DNA from: DASYLJ01 sp964404165
Lineage (GTDB): Bacteria > Desulfobacterota > Binatia > DP-6
NCBI GenBank assembly: GCA_964404165.1
Contig: CAYOIZ010000002.1
Coordinates: 124,001-188,000 of the forward strand
DNA: 64,000 nucleotides
Direction of reading: 5' to 3'
This document shows, in pieces, positions 43,602-52,725 of this stretch. Numbering within the stretch: position 1 is the first letter of the stretch; each line of letters begins with the position of its first letter. Both the position numbers and the translations under genes were made by a program. The notes beneath the pieces are model-generated. The model was not told where the DNA came from and searched no databases. It worked only from the letters and a program-made list of their open reading frames with translations.

Positions 43602-46145
43602 TCAGCGCTGGGACGCCGTCGCTGAGCGCCGACTGCATCGTTGCAGGAGCCTGACCAGCCGCCGAGCGACGCCGCACTTCGGCTGCTCGCCAGCCTGCAG
43701 GGCATGATCGATGCGGAGGGCCAGGACCGTGGCCCTCCGTCGCAGCCGCCGACGCGCGCATCGATCGACGTCCTGACCCGACGGGACACTGAGTCCACAG
43801 ACCCGTGGCATGGTGGTGCTGGTCGAGCTGGACGTCGTGGTCGTGGAAGACGAGCTGGTCGTCGGCGGGGTGCTGGTGGACGGCGTGGTGGTCGTCGTCG
43901 ACGTCACGCTCGTGGTGGTCGTCGTCGACGACGTCACGCTCGTGGTGGTCGTCGACGTCGTCGTGACGGGAGCCGGCGCGCACAGCGCCGCCTCGGCGGT
44001 CTGCCCATACTTCGAGACCCGGAGCACGAGGGGCGCAACGCAGTCGACGGGCATGTGGAACGCCAGCATCGTCGGCGTCACGGCATCCGGAGCTACGTCG
44101 GCCAGCCTCGTCCCGTCGCGCCTCGAGATGACGATCCGATTGGGCGGATTCGGTCGTTGCGGTGTGACCTCGTTGCGCGCCTGGACGGCCGGATTCGCGA
44201 TGGCGCACGGGCACGTCCCGTCGATGCAGGGACCACTGGGACAGGTCCCCTCGGGTGAGCACGCATAGGGGGTGATCGTGTCGCAGTCGTCACGGCCGGG
44301 ATTGCCATTGATGGCGTCGAAGTTGTCGCCGTAGACGCGCACGACGTCACCAGCGCGGGGCCGCTCGGGGGTGATGCGGTCGATCACCGGTGCACCGGTG
44401 CGGGCGCCCTCGAGTGTGGTGCCCGTCTCGCCCAGCACCACATCCGCGTCCACCGGCGCAAGATCGGACGAGCGAACGTTCGTCACGTCGCACTGCGTTC
44501 CCGAACAGTGGCCCCACTGGTTCCCGGATGCCGGCACCGGGCCAGGGACGTTGGTCAGCAGGAAGTTCTCGCCCGCATTGGTATTGCGGTTCGACGTGAA
44601 CGCGTTGCGCCCCGGGGCGGTCGCGTCGCCGTAGGTGACGTCGGGGGGCTGGTGCCCGAGCTCCGTGCGGGTCTCGGCCCCGACGCCGGGATTGCCACCG
44701 CTGCCGTTGCACACCATCGCCGTGCCGTGAAACGTCGCCACCGGAACGCGCTCGACGCCGTTCTCGTCGACCGGGACCGTCGCCGTCGTCTCGATCTCGC
44801 TGCCTTTGACGTCGTTGCTCGCGACGTAGTCGTCACCGAGCGTCGCTTCGGCGTTGTCCCGAACCGACAGACCGCGGCCGCCCGAGAACCGCACGACGTT
44901 GCCCCCCGTCACCATGCGACTTCGTCCGACATGCGCGCAGCCGGGATTGTCGTCCCGGCACTTGTCGAGGACGGTGATGCCGTTCTGACCCTGCCCGCCC
45001 CGATTGCGTTGAAGCACGTTCTCCACCGCGACGACGTCCCCGCCCAGGGTACTCTGCAGTCCACCCTTGTCGTTGTCGTGGATGCAGCTCCGCTGGATGG
45101 TCAACGCGCCGTCGTTCACCTTGACGCCACGGTCCTGCGCCCTGGTGACCCTGGTGGCCACGACCACGTTGCCCGCCGCTCCCTGCTCGACGCTGACGGC
45201 ATCGCCACACGTCGGCCCGAGCACGACCGACTCCTCGATCGTATTGCCCTGCGCCGCGGCACCGACGATGGCGATGGTGTCGCGCTGCAACGGACCGCCG
45301 TCGTCTTCGCCGCAGGTCGCCGGGTCGGGGACATCGGCGCCACTGCCATCGAAGACGATCCCCCGGAGCACGTTGTCGGCGCCAGTCACCCTGAGGAGCG
45401 ACACGGCACGCGTCCCGACCGACCACACGACGGCGCCCGGCTGGGCATCGCCGTCCAGGCCGTCGATCACGAGGTGGCTTCCGGTCAGACAGAGTGCCGC
45501 TGAGCCGCCCTCGCACGCACCCGACAGATCGATGGTCCGTGGGTCGTCCGCACCCGGGAAGGCGTCTCGGTCGAACCTCACCAATACGCGGGCGCCGCTC
45601 GCCAGGGTGTCCGCCATCGCGGCCGCGAGCGCCGCACGCAACCCGCCCGGACTCCCATCCGAGGCCGTCGTCGAGACCACGTGGGTGCGCGCATAGATCG
45701 TCCACGTCAGTGCGTTGAGCCCCTCGCCCGGGTCGCCGGCGACGAGGACGGTTCGCTGGGCCTGGACCTGCGGATCGGCGTCGGGAACGGTGACCGAAAG
45801 CCGATGTAGCCATGCGCCGGGGTGGAGCCCGGACACCGTGCCACACGGACCAGTCCCCGCCGCGCACGAGAACTGCGTCGCATAGCTGGTCACCCCGACT
45901 TCGGCACCGGTCACCGCGTCGGGTGCGAGCGACCCTTCGACGACGATGTCGACCGCCGCACCGCTCGCGTTGTCGGCCACAACCGTCAATGCCGCCGGGC
46001 CGGTGGCTGCTGCCTCGGCCAGAGCCGCCGCCGCGATCAGCGCCGTCAGCGTCAGCAACCGACTGCAGACCGTCCCCACGGTCAGTGCGTACCACGCCAC
46101 ACGGACTCGATGTCTAGCGATCCTCCACAGCCAGGCATCCGCCAT
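43602..46145 (-). CDS. Exported beta-helix protein with IPT/TIG-like domain, Thr-rich linker and basic Cys tail
   Basis: About 847 residues. A hydrophobic export segment (LLTLTALIAAAALAEA) is followed by a jelly-like N-terminal domain and a right-handed parallel beta-helix with NTIEESVVLG-, NVVVATRVT- and NAEATLGDDY-type rungs. Next come a TIG/IPT-like domain (APVIDRITPERPRAGDVVRVYGDNF), a Thr/Ser linker of about 50 residues, and a 65-residue Arg-rich tail with four Cys. Probably a surface polysaccharide-binding or adhesion protein; no lyase residues can be assigned. The start is uncertain: ATG 46145 or GTG 46079. Confidence 0.78.
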   Translation of the reverse strand: MADAWLWRIARHRVRVAWYALTVGTVCSRLLTLTALIAAAALAEAAATGPAALTVVADNASGAAVDIVVEGSLAPDAVTGAEVGVTSYATQFSCAAGTGPCGTVSGLHPGAWLHRLSVTVPDADPQVQAQRTVLVAGDPGEGLNALTWTIYARTHVVSTTASDGSPGGLRAALAAAMADTLASGARVLVRFDRDAFPGADDPRTIDLSGACEGGSAALCLTGSHLVIDGLDGDAQPGAVVWSVGTRAVSLLRVTGADNVLRGIVFDGSGADVPDPATCGEDDGGPLQRDTIAIVGAAAQGNTIEESVVLGPTCGDAVSVEQGAAGNVVVATRVTRAQDRGVKVNDGALTIQRSCIHDNDKGGLQSTLGGDVVAVENVLQRNRGGQGQNGITVLDKCRDDNPGCAHVGRSRMVTGGNVVRFSGGRGLSVRDNAEATLGDDYVASNDVKGSEIETTATVPVDENGVERVPVATFHGTAMVCNGSGGNPGVGAETRTELGHQPPDVTYGDATAPGRNAFTSNRNTNAGENFLLTNVPGPVPASGNQWGHCSGTQCDVTNVRSSDLAPVDADVVLGETGTTLEGARTGAPVIDRITPERPRAGDVVRVYGDNFDAINGNPGRDDCDTITPYACSPEGTCPSGPCIDGTCPCAIANPAVQARNEVTPQRPNPPNRIVISRRDGTRLADVAPDAVTPTMLAFHMPVDCVAPLVLRVSKYGQTAEAALCAPAPVTTTSTTTTSVTSSTTTTTSVTSTTTTTPSTSTPPTTSSSSTTTTSSSTSTTMPRVCGLSVPSGQDVDRCARRRLRRRATVLALRIDHALQAGEQPKCGVARRLVRLLQRCSRRSATASQR
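43815..43970 (-). repeat. Thr/Ser-codon low-complexity tract
   Basis: A long run of Thr and Ser codons, with periodic Val and Pro, encodes a flexible linker before the C-terminal basic tail. On the plus strand it reads as an artificial Val/Asp-rich open frame. Confidence 0.85.
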
Positions 46146-46265
46146 GCGCGGTGCGACGAACGGCAGCGCATTTCGCCGTTGACGATACGGCCGCAGGAGG
46201 CGTAGTGCTCGGGCCAACGACCCGAGACCGGCGCCGGTCGGACGGCGCCCGAAAGGAGTCGATCC

Positions 46266-46793
46266 ATGGCCACGCAGACTGGTGCGCTCGACACCGCGCC
46301 CATGCCGAGCCGGGACGAAGAGGTCACCGCCGCCTACGTGGACGGCATTCGGGCTGGCCTCGTCGGGGCAGTGACGATCGCCCTCTGGTTCGGAATCCTC
46401 GACGTCGTCTGGGGACGGCCGCTCTACACGCCGATGGTGCTCGGCACGGCGATCTTCCGGGGCGGTGTGGGACTCGAGCATCCCGAGACGCTCGCCCCGT
46501 CCGTCGAGATCGTCCTGGGGTTCACGTGGATCCACATGCTGGCGTTCCTGCTCGTCGGCATGGTGGCCGCGCGGCTGCTCGTGCTCGCCGAGCACGACTC
46601 CCACCTCGGCTTCGGGCTCCTGCTCCTCTTCTTCGTCTTCCAGGTCGGGTTCCTGTGGGCGTGCATGCTCTTCGCCGAGCCGGTGCTGCAGGCGTTGGCG
46701 TGGCCAGCGATCGTCGTCGGCAACGTGCTGGCGGCGCTGGCGATGGTCGCGACGCTCCGGCGGCGACACCGGAGTCTCGCGATCCAACCCTGA
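46266..46793 (+). CDS. Four-helix integral membrane protein of unknown function
   Basis: A 175-residue protein with four hydrophobic segments (about 30-50, 82-105, 113-133, 140-160) and short charged termini. An AAGGAG ribosome site lies nine bases before the ATG. No conserved enzymatic motif is seen; a His in TWIHML lies inside helix 2. It is divergent from the beta-helix gene and ends in a strong hairpin. I do not recognise the family. Confidence 0.75.
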   Translation: MATQTGALDTAPMPSRDEEVTAAYVDGIRAGLVGAVTIALWFGILDVVWGRPLYTPMVLGTAIFRGGVGLEHPETLAPSVEIVLGFTWIHMLAFLLVGMVAARLLVLAEHDSHLGFGLLLLFFVFQVGFLWACMLFAEPVLQALAWPAIVVGNVLAALAMVATLRRRHRSLAIQP

Positions 46794-46837
46794 GCTGGGC
46801 GGGGCCGGCGAGCCGCGCTCGCCGGCCCCGCGCTCAG
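46790..46837. terminator. Strong bidirectional terminator hairpin
   Basis: GGGGCCGGCGAGC (46801-46813) pairs perfectly with GCTCGCCGGCCCC (46817-46829) around CGC, extended by CTGAGC/GCTCAG outer pairs. It covers the stop of the four-helix gene and lies before the stop of the convergent beta-helix gene, so it can serve both. Confidence 0.75.
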
Positions 46838-46841
46838 GGCG

Positions 46842-48752
46842 TCACTTGCACTTCACGCCCTTGCCGTCCGTGGTGCAGCCCTGCGTCGGCCCGACGAAGG
46901 TCGCCACACCGCACTGCCCGGTGGCCGCCGTCGGCGGGTCGAGGATGAGCAGGCCCGTCAGCGGGAGGCTGGCGGTATCGACGGGATAGGAGCCGCGCTT
47001 TCCGATGACCTTCACCTGCAGCAGGCCCGGCTGCTTCTTCGACATGTCCTTGATGGTGAGCGTGGTGATGCCGGCAAGCGGCGACACGCTCTTGTTCAGG
47101 TACTTCCAGCTCGTTCCGCTGCGGGCCACCTGCCAGCCCACCTTGGTCACCGGATCGTAGGCGCCCCCCGGCACCGTGGCGTCGAGCGCCCGCGCGCCGG
47201 CCGTGTCCTCGATCACGACGGCGATGCCGGCGGTGACCGGGTCGAGCGCGGGCGCGAACGGATGGGGCACGACGAGCTCGCCCTTGAACGTCAGCGTGTC
47301 GTCGCCAGGCGGCGTGTCGAGCTTCTTCACGACGAGGCTCGCCTTCGACACCGGGCCGCCCGTCTCACAGGCGGTGGCGCACGGCGGCAGCACGCCGGGC
47401 AGCGGCAGCTCGCGGACCTCGTTGGGGGGATTGTCCGGATCCGTCAGGAGCACCACGTCGACCGTCATGACGAAGGGACCAACGGGCGGCTGCACGCCTT
47501 CACAGAGGCTCACGACCTTGCCGAGGCTCTGGTTGTTGCTGAACGTGGTGTTGGTATGACCCCAGATCCAGCGGAACGGATTCGGGCTGCCCGTGATGTT
47601 GGCGACGTTGCCGGTGACGACCGTGCCGTCGACGGGCTGCGACAGCGCCGTCGTGCGGTAGTGCGTGCCCACCACGATCGCCTCGTCGATGGCGTCGGCG
47701 CTGGTGAACTCGTTGTCCGTCACCTGGGCGTCGTCGTCCTCGACGCGCACGCCGAAGGTGACGTTCTGGAAGACGTTGTCGTGGACGACGTTGTCGTCGG
47801 CGTAGTCGAGCGCGTAGCCGGGGAGGTACTGCGGGTCGCTGCACTCCATCGGGAAGGTGTTCTCGCCCATGCGCGACCCGATCCAGACGCCGTTGTCCTC
47901 GTCGATGAACGTGTTGTTCTCGATGACGTTGCCGTCGGCACCGTAGCGACGGTGGAACCAGCGGTCGGGCCGCGAGGTCACGAACTCGCCGCAGTTCTTG
48001 TAGAGGAAGATGCCGCCGGCGACGTTGCTCTGGAAGGTGTTGTTGCGAACGACGTTGAAGCGCGAGCCGTCGATCGCGAGTCCCTCGCGGCCGGTGCCCC
48101 AGTACCAGAAGTCGATACCCGCGACCGTGCGTGGGCCGCCCGCCGGACCGTTCTCGCCGAAGCCGTTGTCGATGATGGTGTTGCCCTCGACGACCCCGTT
48201 CTTCGATCCCGCTTCGAGGTAGATGCCCGCGCTGCCGGCACCCTCGACGTGCATGTTCCGCAGCGTCACGCCCTCGACGTAGCCGTTCACGAACACGCCG
48301 ACGCCGCGCGAGTTCATGCTCGTGCTGTCCTCGATGACGATGTTCGAGAAGCCGTTGACGTACTCCACACCCTCGGCCAGCTGCCGGAAGCCCTCACGCT
48401 CGATGTGGTAGTTGTTGAGGAAGCCCTCGACCCAGCAGTTCCGCACCGTGATGTTCGCGAGCGGCGTGTCGGTGTCGGCGTGGATGTAGACGCCGAACCG
48501 ACGATCGGGCGCCGCGATGTGCGCGCCCTGGCAGTCGAGCGTGACGTTCGACGCCAGGATCTCGACGCCGCGGGTCCACGTGCACGACGGATCGAGGTGC
48601 GAGGTCGCGGTGAGCTCGATCCGCTCGTCGGCGCGATCGCAGGTGATGAGCGTCGAGCCCGGATCGACGGCGGCGGCGGGTGGCGGGGCGAACACGGGAA
48701 TCGCGACGGCGAGGAGCGCGAGAGCAGACAGCGTCGGCAGGCGCATCATCAT
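46842..48752 (-). CDS. Exported parallel beta-helix (NosD-like) protein
   Basis: A 636-residue secreted protein. The ATG at 48752 lies behind a GGAG site and gives a signal peptide ending PPPAAA-VDPG. Residues about 35-400 are a parallel beta-helix with many NTF and N-rich turns (VVRNNTFQSNVAGGIFL, VIENNTFIDEDNGVWIG, VVHDNVFQNVTFGV), as in NosD or pectate-lyase-like right-handed helices. The C-terminal 170 residues form a different beta domain (KASLVVKKLD ... VGWQVARSGTSWKYLNK) and end in a Cys-containing CTTDGKGVKC. No lyase catalytic residues can be assigned. Possibly a carbohydrate-binding surface protein. Confidence 0.83.
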   Translation of the reverse strand: MMMRLPTLSALALLAVAIPVFAPPPAAAVDPGSTLITCDRADERIELTATSHLDPSCTWTRGVEILASNVTLDCQGAHIAAPDRRFGVYIHADTDTPLANITVRNCWVEGFLNNYHIEREGFRQLAEGVEYVNGFSNIVIEDSTSMNSRGVGVFVNGYVEGVTLRNMHVEGAGSAGIYLEAGSKNGVVEGNTIIDNGFGENGPAGGPRTVAGIDFWYWGTGREGLAIDGSRFNVVRNNTFQSNVAGGIFLYKNCGEFVTSRPDRWFHRRYGADGNVIENNTFIDEDNGVWIGSRMGENTFPMECSDPQYLPGYALDYADDNVVHDNVFQNVTFGVRVEDDDAQVTDNEFTSADAIDEAIVVGTHYRTTALSQPVDGTVVTGNVANITGSPNPFRWIWGHTNTTFSNNQSLGKVVSLCEGVQPPVGPFVMTVDVVLLTDPDNPPNEVRELPLPGVLPPCATACETGGPVSKASLVVKKLDTPPGDDTLTFKGELVVPHPFAPALDPVTAGIAVVIEDTAGARALDATVPGGAYDPVTKVGWQVARSGTSWKYLNKSVSPLAGITTLTIKDMSKKQPGLLQVKVIGKRGSYPVDTASLPLTGLLILDPPTAATGQCGVATFVGPTQGCTTDGKGVKCK

Positions 48753-48986
48753 TGATCTCCGGATCATCGGACCGCACGGGCCGCCGCGTCGTGTCTCGAC
48801 GCGGGCGATGATCATTCCAATGGGCTACCGTCGCATGTCCGGGGGGTCAAGAGAATTCCTCGCACCCGGAATCATCCACGATCCGCTCGGAATGGCGGTG
48901 GCAAATCACCGCGGGCGCGGCGCATCCATGGACCAGTCGTCCGTGTAGACGGCATGCGCTATGGTTCCGGTCCGGAGGTATCTCGC
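48753..48986. other. Divergent intergenic region with a possible minus-strand promoter
   Basis: On the minus strand TTGACC (48845-48850) is 17 bases from TAGCCC (48822-48827), a weak sigma70-like pair directed at the beta-helix gene. On the plus strand a GGAGG ribosome site lies just before 48987. Nothing else is visible. Confidence 0.35.
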
Positions 48987-49481
48987 ATGCGAGCCTGTGT
49001 CATTGCATTCCTCGTCCTCACCTCATGGCTCTCGAGCACCGTGGCTGGTGCAGGCGAGCGTCATCCAGGACGCCGCGCCGTCGGAAGCGTCCTCCTGCCA
49101 CGTTCCCTGGTGACGCCCTCCGCAGCCCCGGTCGCGAACGTGTCCGTCGACGAGGGCGACCCCTTCGCGATCCGCCTGGGAGGCTCGAATGTCGTCGCCC
49201 CGGTCACGCTCTACGTGGTGCCCGCCGACCGGGCGTTGGTCATCACCGACATCGACGGCAGCTACACCTGCAACTGCTCGGTCTGCCGACTGTTCGACAG
49301 CGACGGCATGCGCCTCGCCTGGCGCACTGATGACGGCCTCCAGCGCAGCTACGTGAGCGGCGTGCGCTTCGCGCCGGGGACGACCGTCACGCTGGACGTG
49401 CCGACGTCGTGCGGCCCCGGAAGCAGCCAGCAGGATGCATTCAACGGGTTCGTGACGTTCATGGGCCGCCTCGTGCCGTGA
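48987..49481 (+). CDS. Exported protein of unknown function
   Basis: A 164-residue protein behind a strong GGAGG site. The signal peptide is MRACVIAFLVLTSWLSSTVAGAG. The mature chain is beta-rich, with a Cys cluster CNCSVC and another Cys in PTSCGPGS, so disulfides or metal binding are possible. An in-frame ATG 33 bases upstream lacks a ribosome site. No family recognised. It converges on hpnH with 25 bases between the stops. Confidence 0.7.
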   Translation: MRACVIAFLVLTSWLSSTVAGAGERHPGRRAVGSVLLPRSLVTPSAAPVANVSVDEGDPFAIRLGGSNVVAPVTLYVVPADRALVITDIDGSYTCNCSVCRLFDSDGMRLAWRTDDGLQRSYVSGVRFAPGTTVTLDVPTSCGPGSSQQDAFNGFVTFMGRLVP

Positions 49482-49506
49482 ACGCCGGCGCGCGATGCGC
49501 GTCCCC

Positions 49507-50502
49507 TTACGAGAAGTTCCAGCGCGCCATCGTCACCACGTCCGCCGGGCTCTGCCCGAGCGACCGCACCACCGACGGCTCGAATCCCGAGTGCATGAAG
49601 CAGTTCTGGCACTTGGGATCCTGGCGCGACTCCCAGTAGTCCCAGTCGACGCCGCCCCAGAAGTCCTTCCACGAACCGTAGTACTTGCCCTCGATGAGGT
49701 AGCAGGGGCCCTTCCAGCCCTTCGGCGAGCGCGTCGGGTTGCCCCAGGGCGTGCACGGGTACTCGCGCTCGCCGGCGGCGAACTGCAGGAAGAGCGGCGT
49801 GGAGTAGAGGCGGTACTTCTTCGACAGCTCGAGGACCCGCTTGAACTTCTTGTGGGTCTCCTCGCGATGGAGGAACCGATCCTCCTGGATGGCGGCGTAG
49901 TGGTAGCCGGGCGAGATGAGCATGCCGTCGACGCCGAGACCGGAGAGATAGGCGCACATCTCCTCGACCTCTTCGATGGCCGTCTCGCGGAACACGGTGG
50001 TGTTGGTGCACACCGTGTAGCCGAGGCGCTTGCCCTCCTTGATCATGTCGATGGCCTTCTGGAACGTGCCGGGCTTGTCGGTGATGTAGTCGTGCGTCTT
50101 CTCCATGCCGTCGAGGTGGACGTTGATGGAGAGCCGCTTGTGCGGCCGGCCCTTCTTGTAGAAGCGATCGAGGAGGATGCCGTTCGTGCACAGGTAGATG
50201 TGCTTCTTGCGCTCGATGATGCGTTCCACCAGCGGCGCCAGCTCGGGATACACCGTCGGCTCGCCGCCGCAGATCGAGACCACCGGCGCGCCCGCCTCGT
50301 CGACCGCCTCCAGGCACTGCTCGAGCGTCAGCCGATCCTTCAGGTCGCCGTTCCAGCGCTCGGGCGAGCAGCCGAGACACGACAGGTTGCAGGTGTGCAG
50401 CGGCTCGAGCATCAGCACGAACGGATAGCGCTGATTGCCCCGCGCCCAGTTCTTGAACTGCCACTTCATCATGTCGGTGGCGATGTGGATCGGGAAACGC
50501 AC
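49507..50502 (-). CDS. hpnH: Adenosyl-hopene transferase, radical SAM (HpnH)
   Basis: A 331-residue radical-SAM enzyme that joins the adenosyl group of SAM to diploptene-type hopene, the first step of side-chain addition in bacteriohopanepolyols. The iron-sulfur motif CxxxCxxC is at 38-45 (CNLSCLGC), followed by GGEPTVYPE. The C-terminal segment with CTPWGNPTRSPKGWKGPCYLI is typical of HpnH. I start at the GTG at 50502, five bases after an AGGAGG site; a GTG at 50508 overlaps that site. It is the last gene of the hopanoid operon, 16 bases after hpnE. Confidence 0.93.
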   Translation of the reverse strand: MRFPIHIATDMMKWQFKNWARGNQRYPFVLMLEPLHTCNLSCLGCSPERWNGDLKDRLTLEQCLEAVDEAGAPVVSICGGEPTVYPELAPLVERIIERKKHIYLCTNGILLDRFYKKGRPHKRLSINVHLDGMEKTHDYITDKPGTFQKAIDMIKEGKRLGYTVCTNTTVFRETAIEEVEEMCAYLSGLGVDGMLISPGYHYAAIQEDRFLHREETHKKFKRVLELSKKYRLYSTPLFLQFAAGEREYPCTPWGNPTRSPKGWKGPCYLIEGKYYGSWKDFWGGVDWDYWESRQDPKCQNCFMHSGFEPSVVRSLGQSPADVVTMARWNFS

Positions 50503-50507
50503 GGTCA

Positions 50508-50513
50508 CCTCCT
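50508..50513 (-). promoter_or_regulatory. Ribosome binding site of hpnH
   Basis: AGGAGG on the minus strand, five bases before the GTG at 50502. It decides the hpnH start against the GTG at 50508. Confidence 0.75.
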
Positions 50514-50518
50514 GGTGA

Positions 50519-51865
50519 TCACTGCCAGCCGGCGGCGACGTGTGCCGCGGCGCGAGCGCCGCTCTCCACGGCGCTCTCGATGGTGGGCGGAAGCCCGGTG
50601 TCGGTCCAGTCGCCCGCCAGCGCCAGCCCGCGCAGCCCCGGATCGACTCCGGGGCGCAGGCGCTCGGCGGCGGGCGTGCAGGCCATCGTGGCCTGCTTCT
50701 CCTTCACGACGACGGTGCGACGCAAGACCGCCGCCCGGGCGGCGGGGAGCAGCGAGCGCAGGTCGGTGACGACGGTATCGGCGACGCGTTGCGTATCCCA
50801 CTCGACCGCCTCGCGGCCGGCGCTGATCACGGCGCTGACGCTCTGCCCGCCGTCGGGCTCGGCACAGCCCGTCAGCCGGGTCCGGTTGAAGGCCCACTGC
50901 GTCGTCGTGCCGAGCAGGCCGAGGAAATCGCCGTCAAGCACGGGCCGGTCGAACCAGAGATGCGTGCTCACGATGGGCGACGTCTCGAGCCCTGCCAACG
51001 CGGCCATGGGAGGCCGCGCTCGCAGGATGTCGGGCAGGAGCCCGCCGAGCGCCCGCGGCGGCACGGCCGCGATGCAGGCGTCGGCCGCGAGCTCGCGACC
51101 GTCGCGCAGCAGCACGCCCGCCACACGGTCGTCGCGCACGCTGACCCCGGTCGCCAACGCCCCCACCTCGATGCGTCCCCCGCCCTGCTCGATCACGCGG
51201 CGCGCGTCGTCGGTGTAGAGCTCGCTCAGCCCGACACGCGGCAGGACGAACTGCGAATCGGCGCGCGAGCGGAAGAAGGCGCGTGCCAGCACCTCGACGA
51301 ACGGTCCCGCGGCCGCCCGCGCCGGCTCCTCGTTGAGCGTCGCCACCACGACCGGGTTCCAGAAGCTCTCGCGCGCGTGCGCCGTCTGTCCGAGCCGGAT
51401 CAGGAGCTCCTCGACGGTGGACGACGCCAGCAGCGGATCGCGCCGGCGTCGCATGCCCATGAGCCGCGCCCCGGCGAGAAGCGCCCTGCCCCGCTCGGCA
51501 CCCGACAGCAGGCGGTAGCGCGCGATGCCGGCCAGCATGTGGAGCGGGCTCGGCCACGCCGGACAGGCGATGACGCCGGCGCCGAGCCGCGGATGCACCA
51601 TGTCGACGCGCAGATTGCCCTGCCGCATGACGCGATCGGCCGCACCGATGCGTCGCAGGAACTCGAGCGTGTGGGTGTAGCAGCCCATCATCGCGTGCTG
51701 GCCGTTGTCGACGACCGTGCCGGTGGCGGCGTCGCGGAACGAGTACGCCCGCCCGCCGAGCCGCGCGCGCGCCTCGAGCAGCGTGACGCGCACGCCATCC
51801 GCGGCGAGGGCCACGCCCGCCGACAGGCCGGCGAACCCGCCCCCCACGACCACCACGTGTCGCAT
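50519..51865 (-). CDS. hpnE: Hydroxysqualene dehydroxylase (HpnE), FAD-dependent
   Basis: A 448-residue flavoprotein with the N-terminal FAD fingerprint VVVGGGFAGLSAGVALA, then LLEARARLGGRAYSF and DNGQHAMMGCY, as in phytoene-desaturase-like HpnE. It removes the hydroxyl of hydroxysqualene to form squalene. The C-terminus has GLALAGDWTDTGLPPTIESAVESG, the second FAD contact of the family. The start overlaps the hpnD stop by one base (TGATG). Confidence 0.92.
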   Translation of the reverse strand: MRHVVVVGGGFAGLSAGVALAADGVRVTLLEARARLGGRAYSFRDAATGTVVDNGQHAMMGCYTHTLEFLRRIGAADRVMRQGNLRVDMVHPRLGAGVIACPAWPSPLHMLAGIARYRLLSGAERGRALLAGARLMGMRRRRDPLLASSTVEELLIRLGQTAHARESFWNPVVVATLNEEPARAAAGPFVEVLARAFFRSRADSQFVLPRVGLSELYTDDARRVIEQGGGRIEVGALATGVSVRDDRVAGVLLRDGRELAADACIAAVPPRALGGLLPDILRARPPMAALAGLETSPIVSTHLWFDRPVLDGDFLGLLGTTTQWAFNRTRLTGCAEPDGGQSVSAVISAGREAVEWDTQRVADTVVTDLRSLLPAARAAVLRRTVVVKEKQATMACTPAAERLRPGVDPGLRGLALAGDWTDTGLPPTIESAVESGARAAAHVAAGWQ

Positions 51866-52725
51866 CAACGCATCGCCGCCAGGTGCGACCGTCCCCACGC
51901 CGCCAGCGCCAGCCCGACCTTCTCGTAGCGCGGCAGCGTGATGCGCGGCCCGAAGACGTCGAAGCGTCGCGACTCGATGCGGCCGAGCAGCCGCTCGTAG
52001 ATGAGCCGCATGGCCTCCGCCGGCGCCAGCGCGCGACGATCCTCGGGGGCCAGCGCACCGCGCGCGCGCAGGTAATACGCCCGGGCCCGGCCGCACTCGA
52101 ACGCCATCAGCGCACCGACGTGCGGCGAGTAGCGCCCCGCGAGCAACGCATCCTCGTCGCAGCCGAAGCGCTCGAGGTCTTCCAGCGGCAGATAGATGCG
52201 GCCGCGCTCGGCGTCCTCGTGGACGTCGCGCAGGATGTTCGTGAGCTGGAACGCGATGCCGAGGTCGATGGCGTACTCGGTGGCGCTCGCGTGCCTGCGA
52301 CCGAAGATCTCGATGCAGAGCAGGCCGACGGTGGACGCGACGCGGTAGCAGTAGGCGTAGAGGTCGTCGAAGGTGGCGTAGCGGCGGCGACGCAGATCCA
52401 TCTCGACGCCGCGGATCAGCTCCTCGAAGTGCTCGCGCGCGAGCCCGAAGCGCGGCACGGCGTCGGCCAGCGCGATGCCGATGGGGTGCGTCGGCGTGCC
52501 GTCGTAGATGCGTCCCAGCTCCTCGCGCCAGCGCAGCAGGAGGGCGGCGGGATCGTTGCGGCCCTCGTCGTCGGCGACGTCGTCGATGAAGCGGCAGAAC
52601 GCGTACACCGCATCCAGCGCGGCGCGACGATCCGGCTGCAGCAGCCGGAAGGCGTTGTAGAAGCTGGTGGCGCTCCGCCGCGTCACGTCGCGGCAGTAGG
52701 CGTAGGCCTCGGCGACGTCGGTCAT
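51865..52725 (-). CDS. hpnD: Presqualene diphosphate synthase (HpnD), squalene/phytoene synthase family
   Basis: A 286-residue prenyl-condensing enzyme. The two Asp-rich motifs are DDVADDE (48-54) and LTNILRDVHED (161-171), which bind the diphosphates through Mg2+. It condenses two farnesyl diphosphates to presqualene diphosphate. In the HpnCDE route HpnC then makes hydroxysqualene; no HpnC gene lies in this operon, although HpnC and HpnD are related and a combined role cannot be excluded. Overlaps the HMG-CoA synthase gene by ATGA. Confidence 0.92.
   Translation of the reverse strand: MTDVAEAYAYCRDVTRRSATSFYNAFRLLQPDRRAALDAVYAFCRFIDDVADDEGRNDPAALLLRWREELGRIYDGTPTHPIGIALADAVPRFGLAREHFEELIRGVEMDLRRRRYATFDDLYAYCYRVASTVGLLCIEIFGRRHASATEYAIDLGIAFQLTNILRDVHEDAERGRIYLPLEDLERFGCDEDALLAGRYSPHVGALMAFECGRARAYYLRARGALAPEDRRALAPAEAMRLIYERLLGRIESRRFDVFGPRITLPRYEKVGLALAAWGRSHLAAMR

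Noticed and set aside
43810..44268. Plus-strand Val/Asp-rich open frame with an apparent hydrophobic region
   Set aside because: It is the antisense of the Thr/Ser linker codons in the beta-helix gene; the Val runs are an artefact of ACC/ACG repeats.
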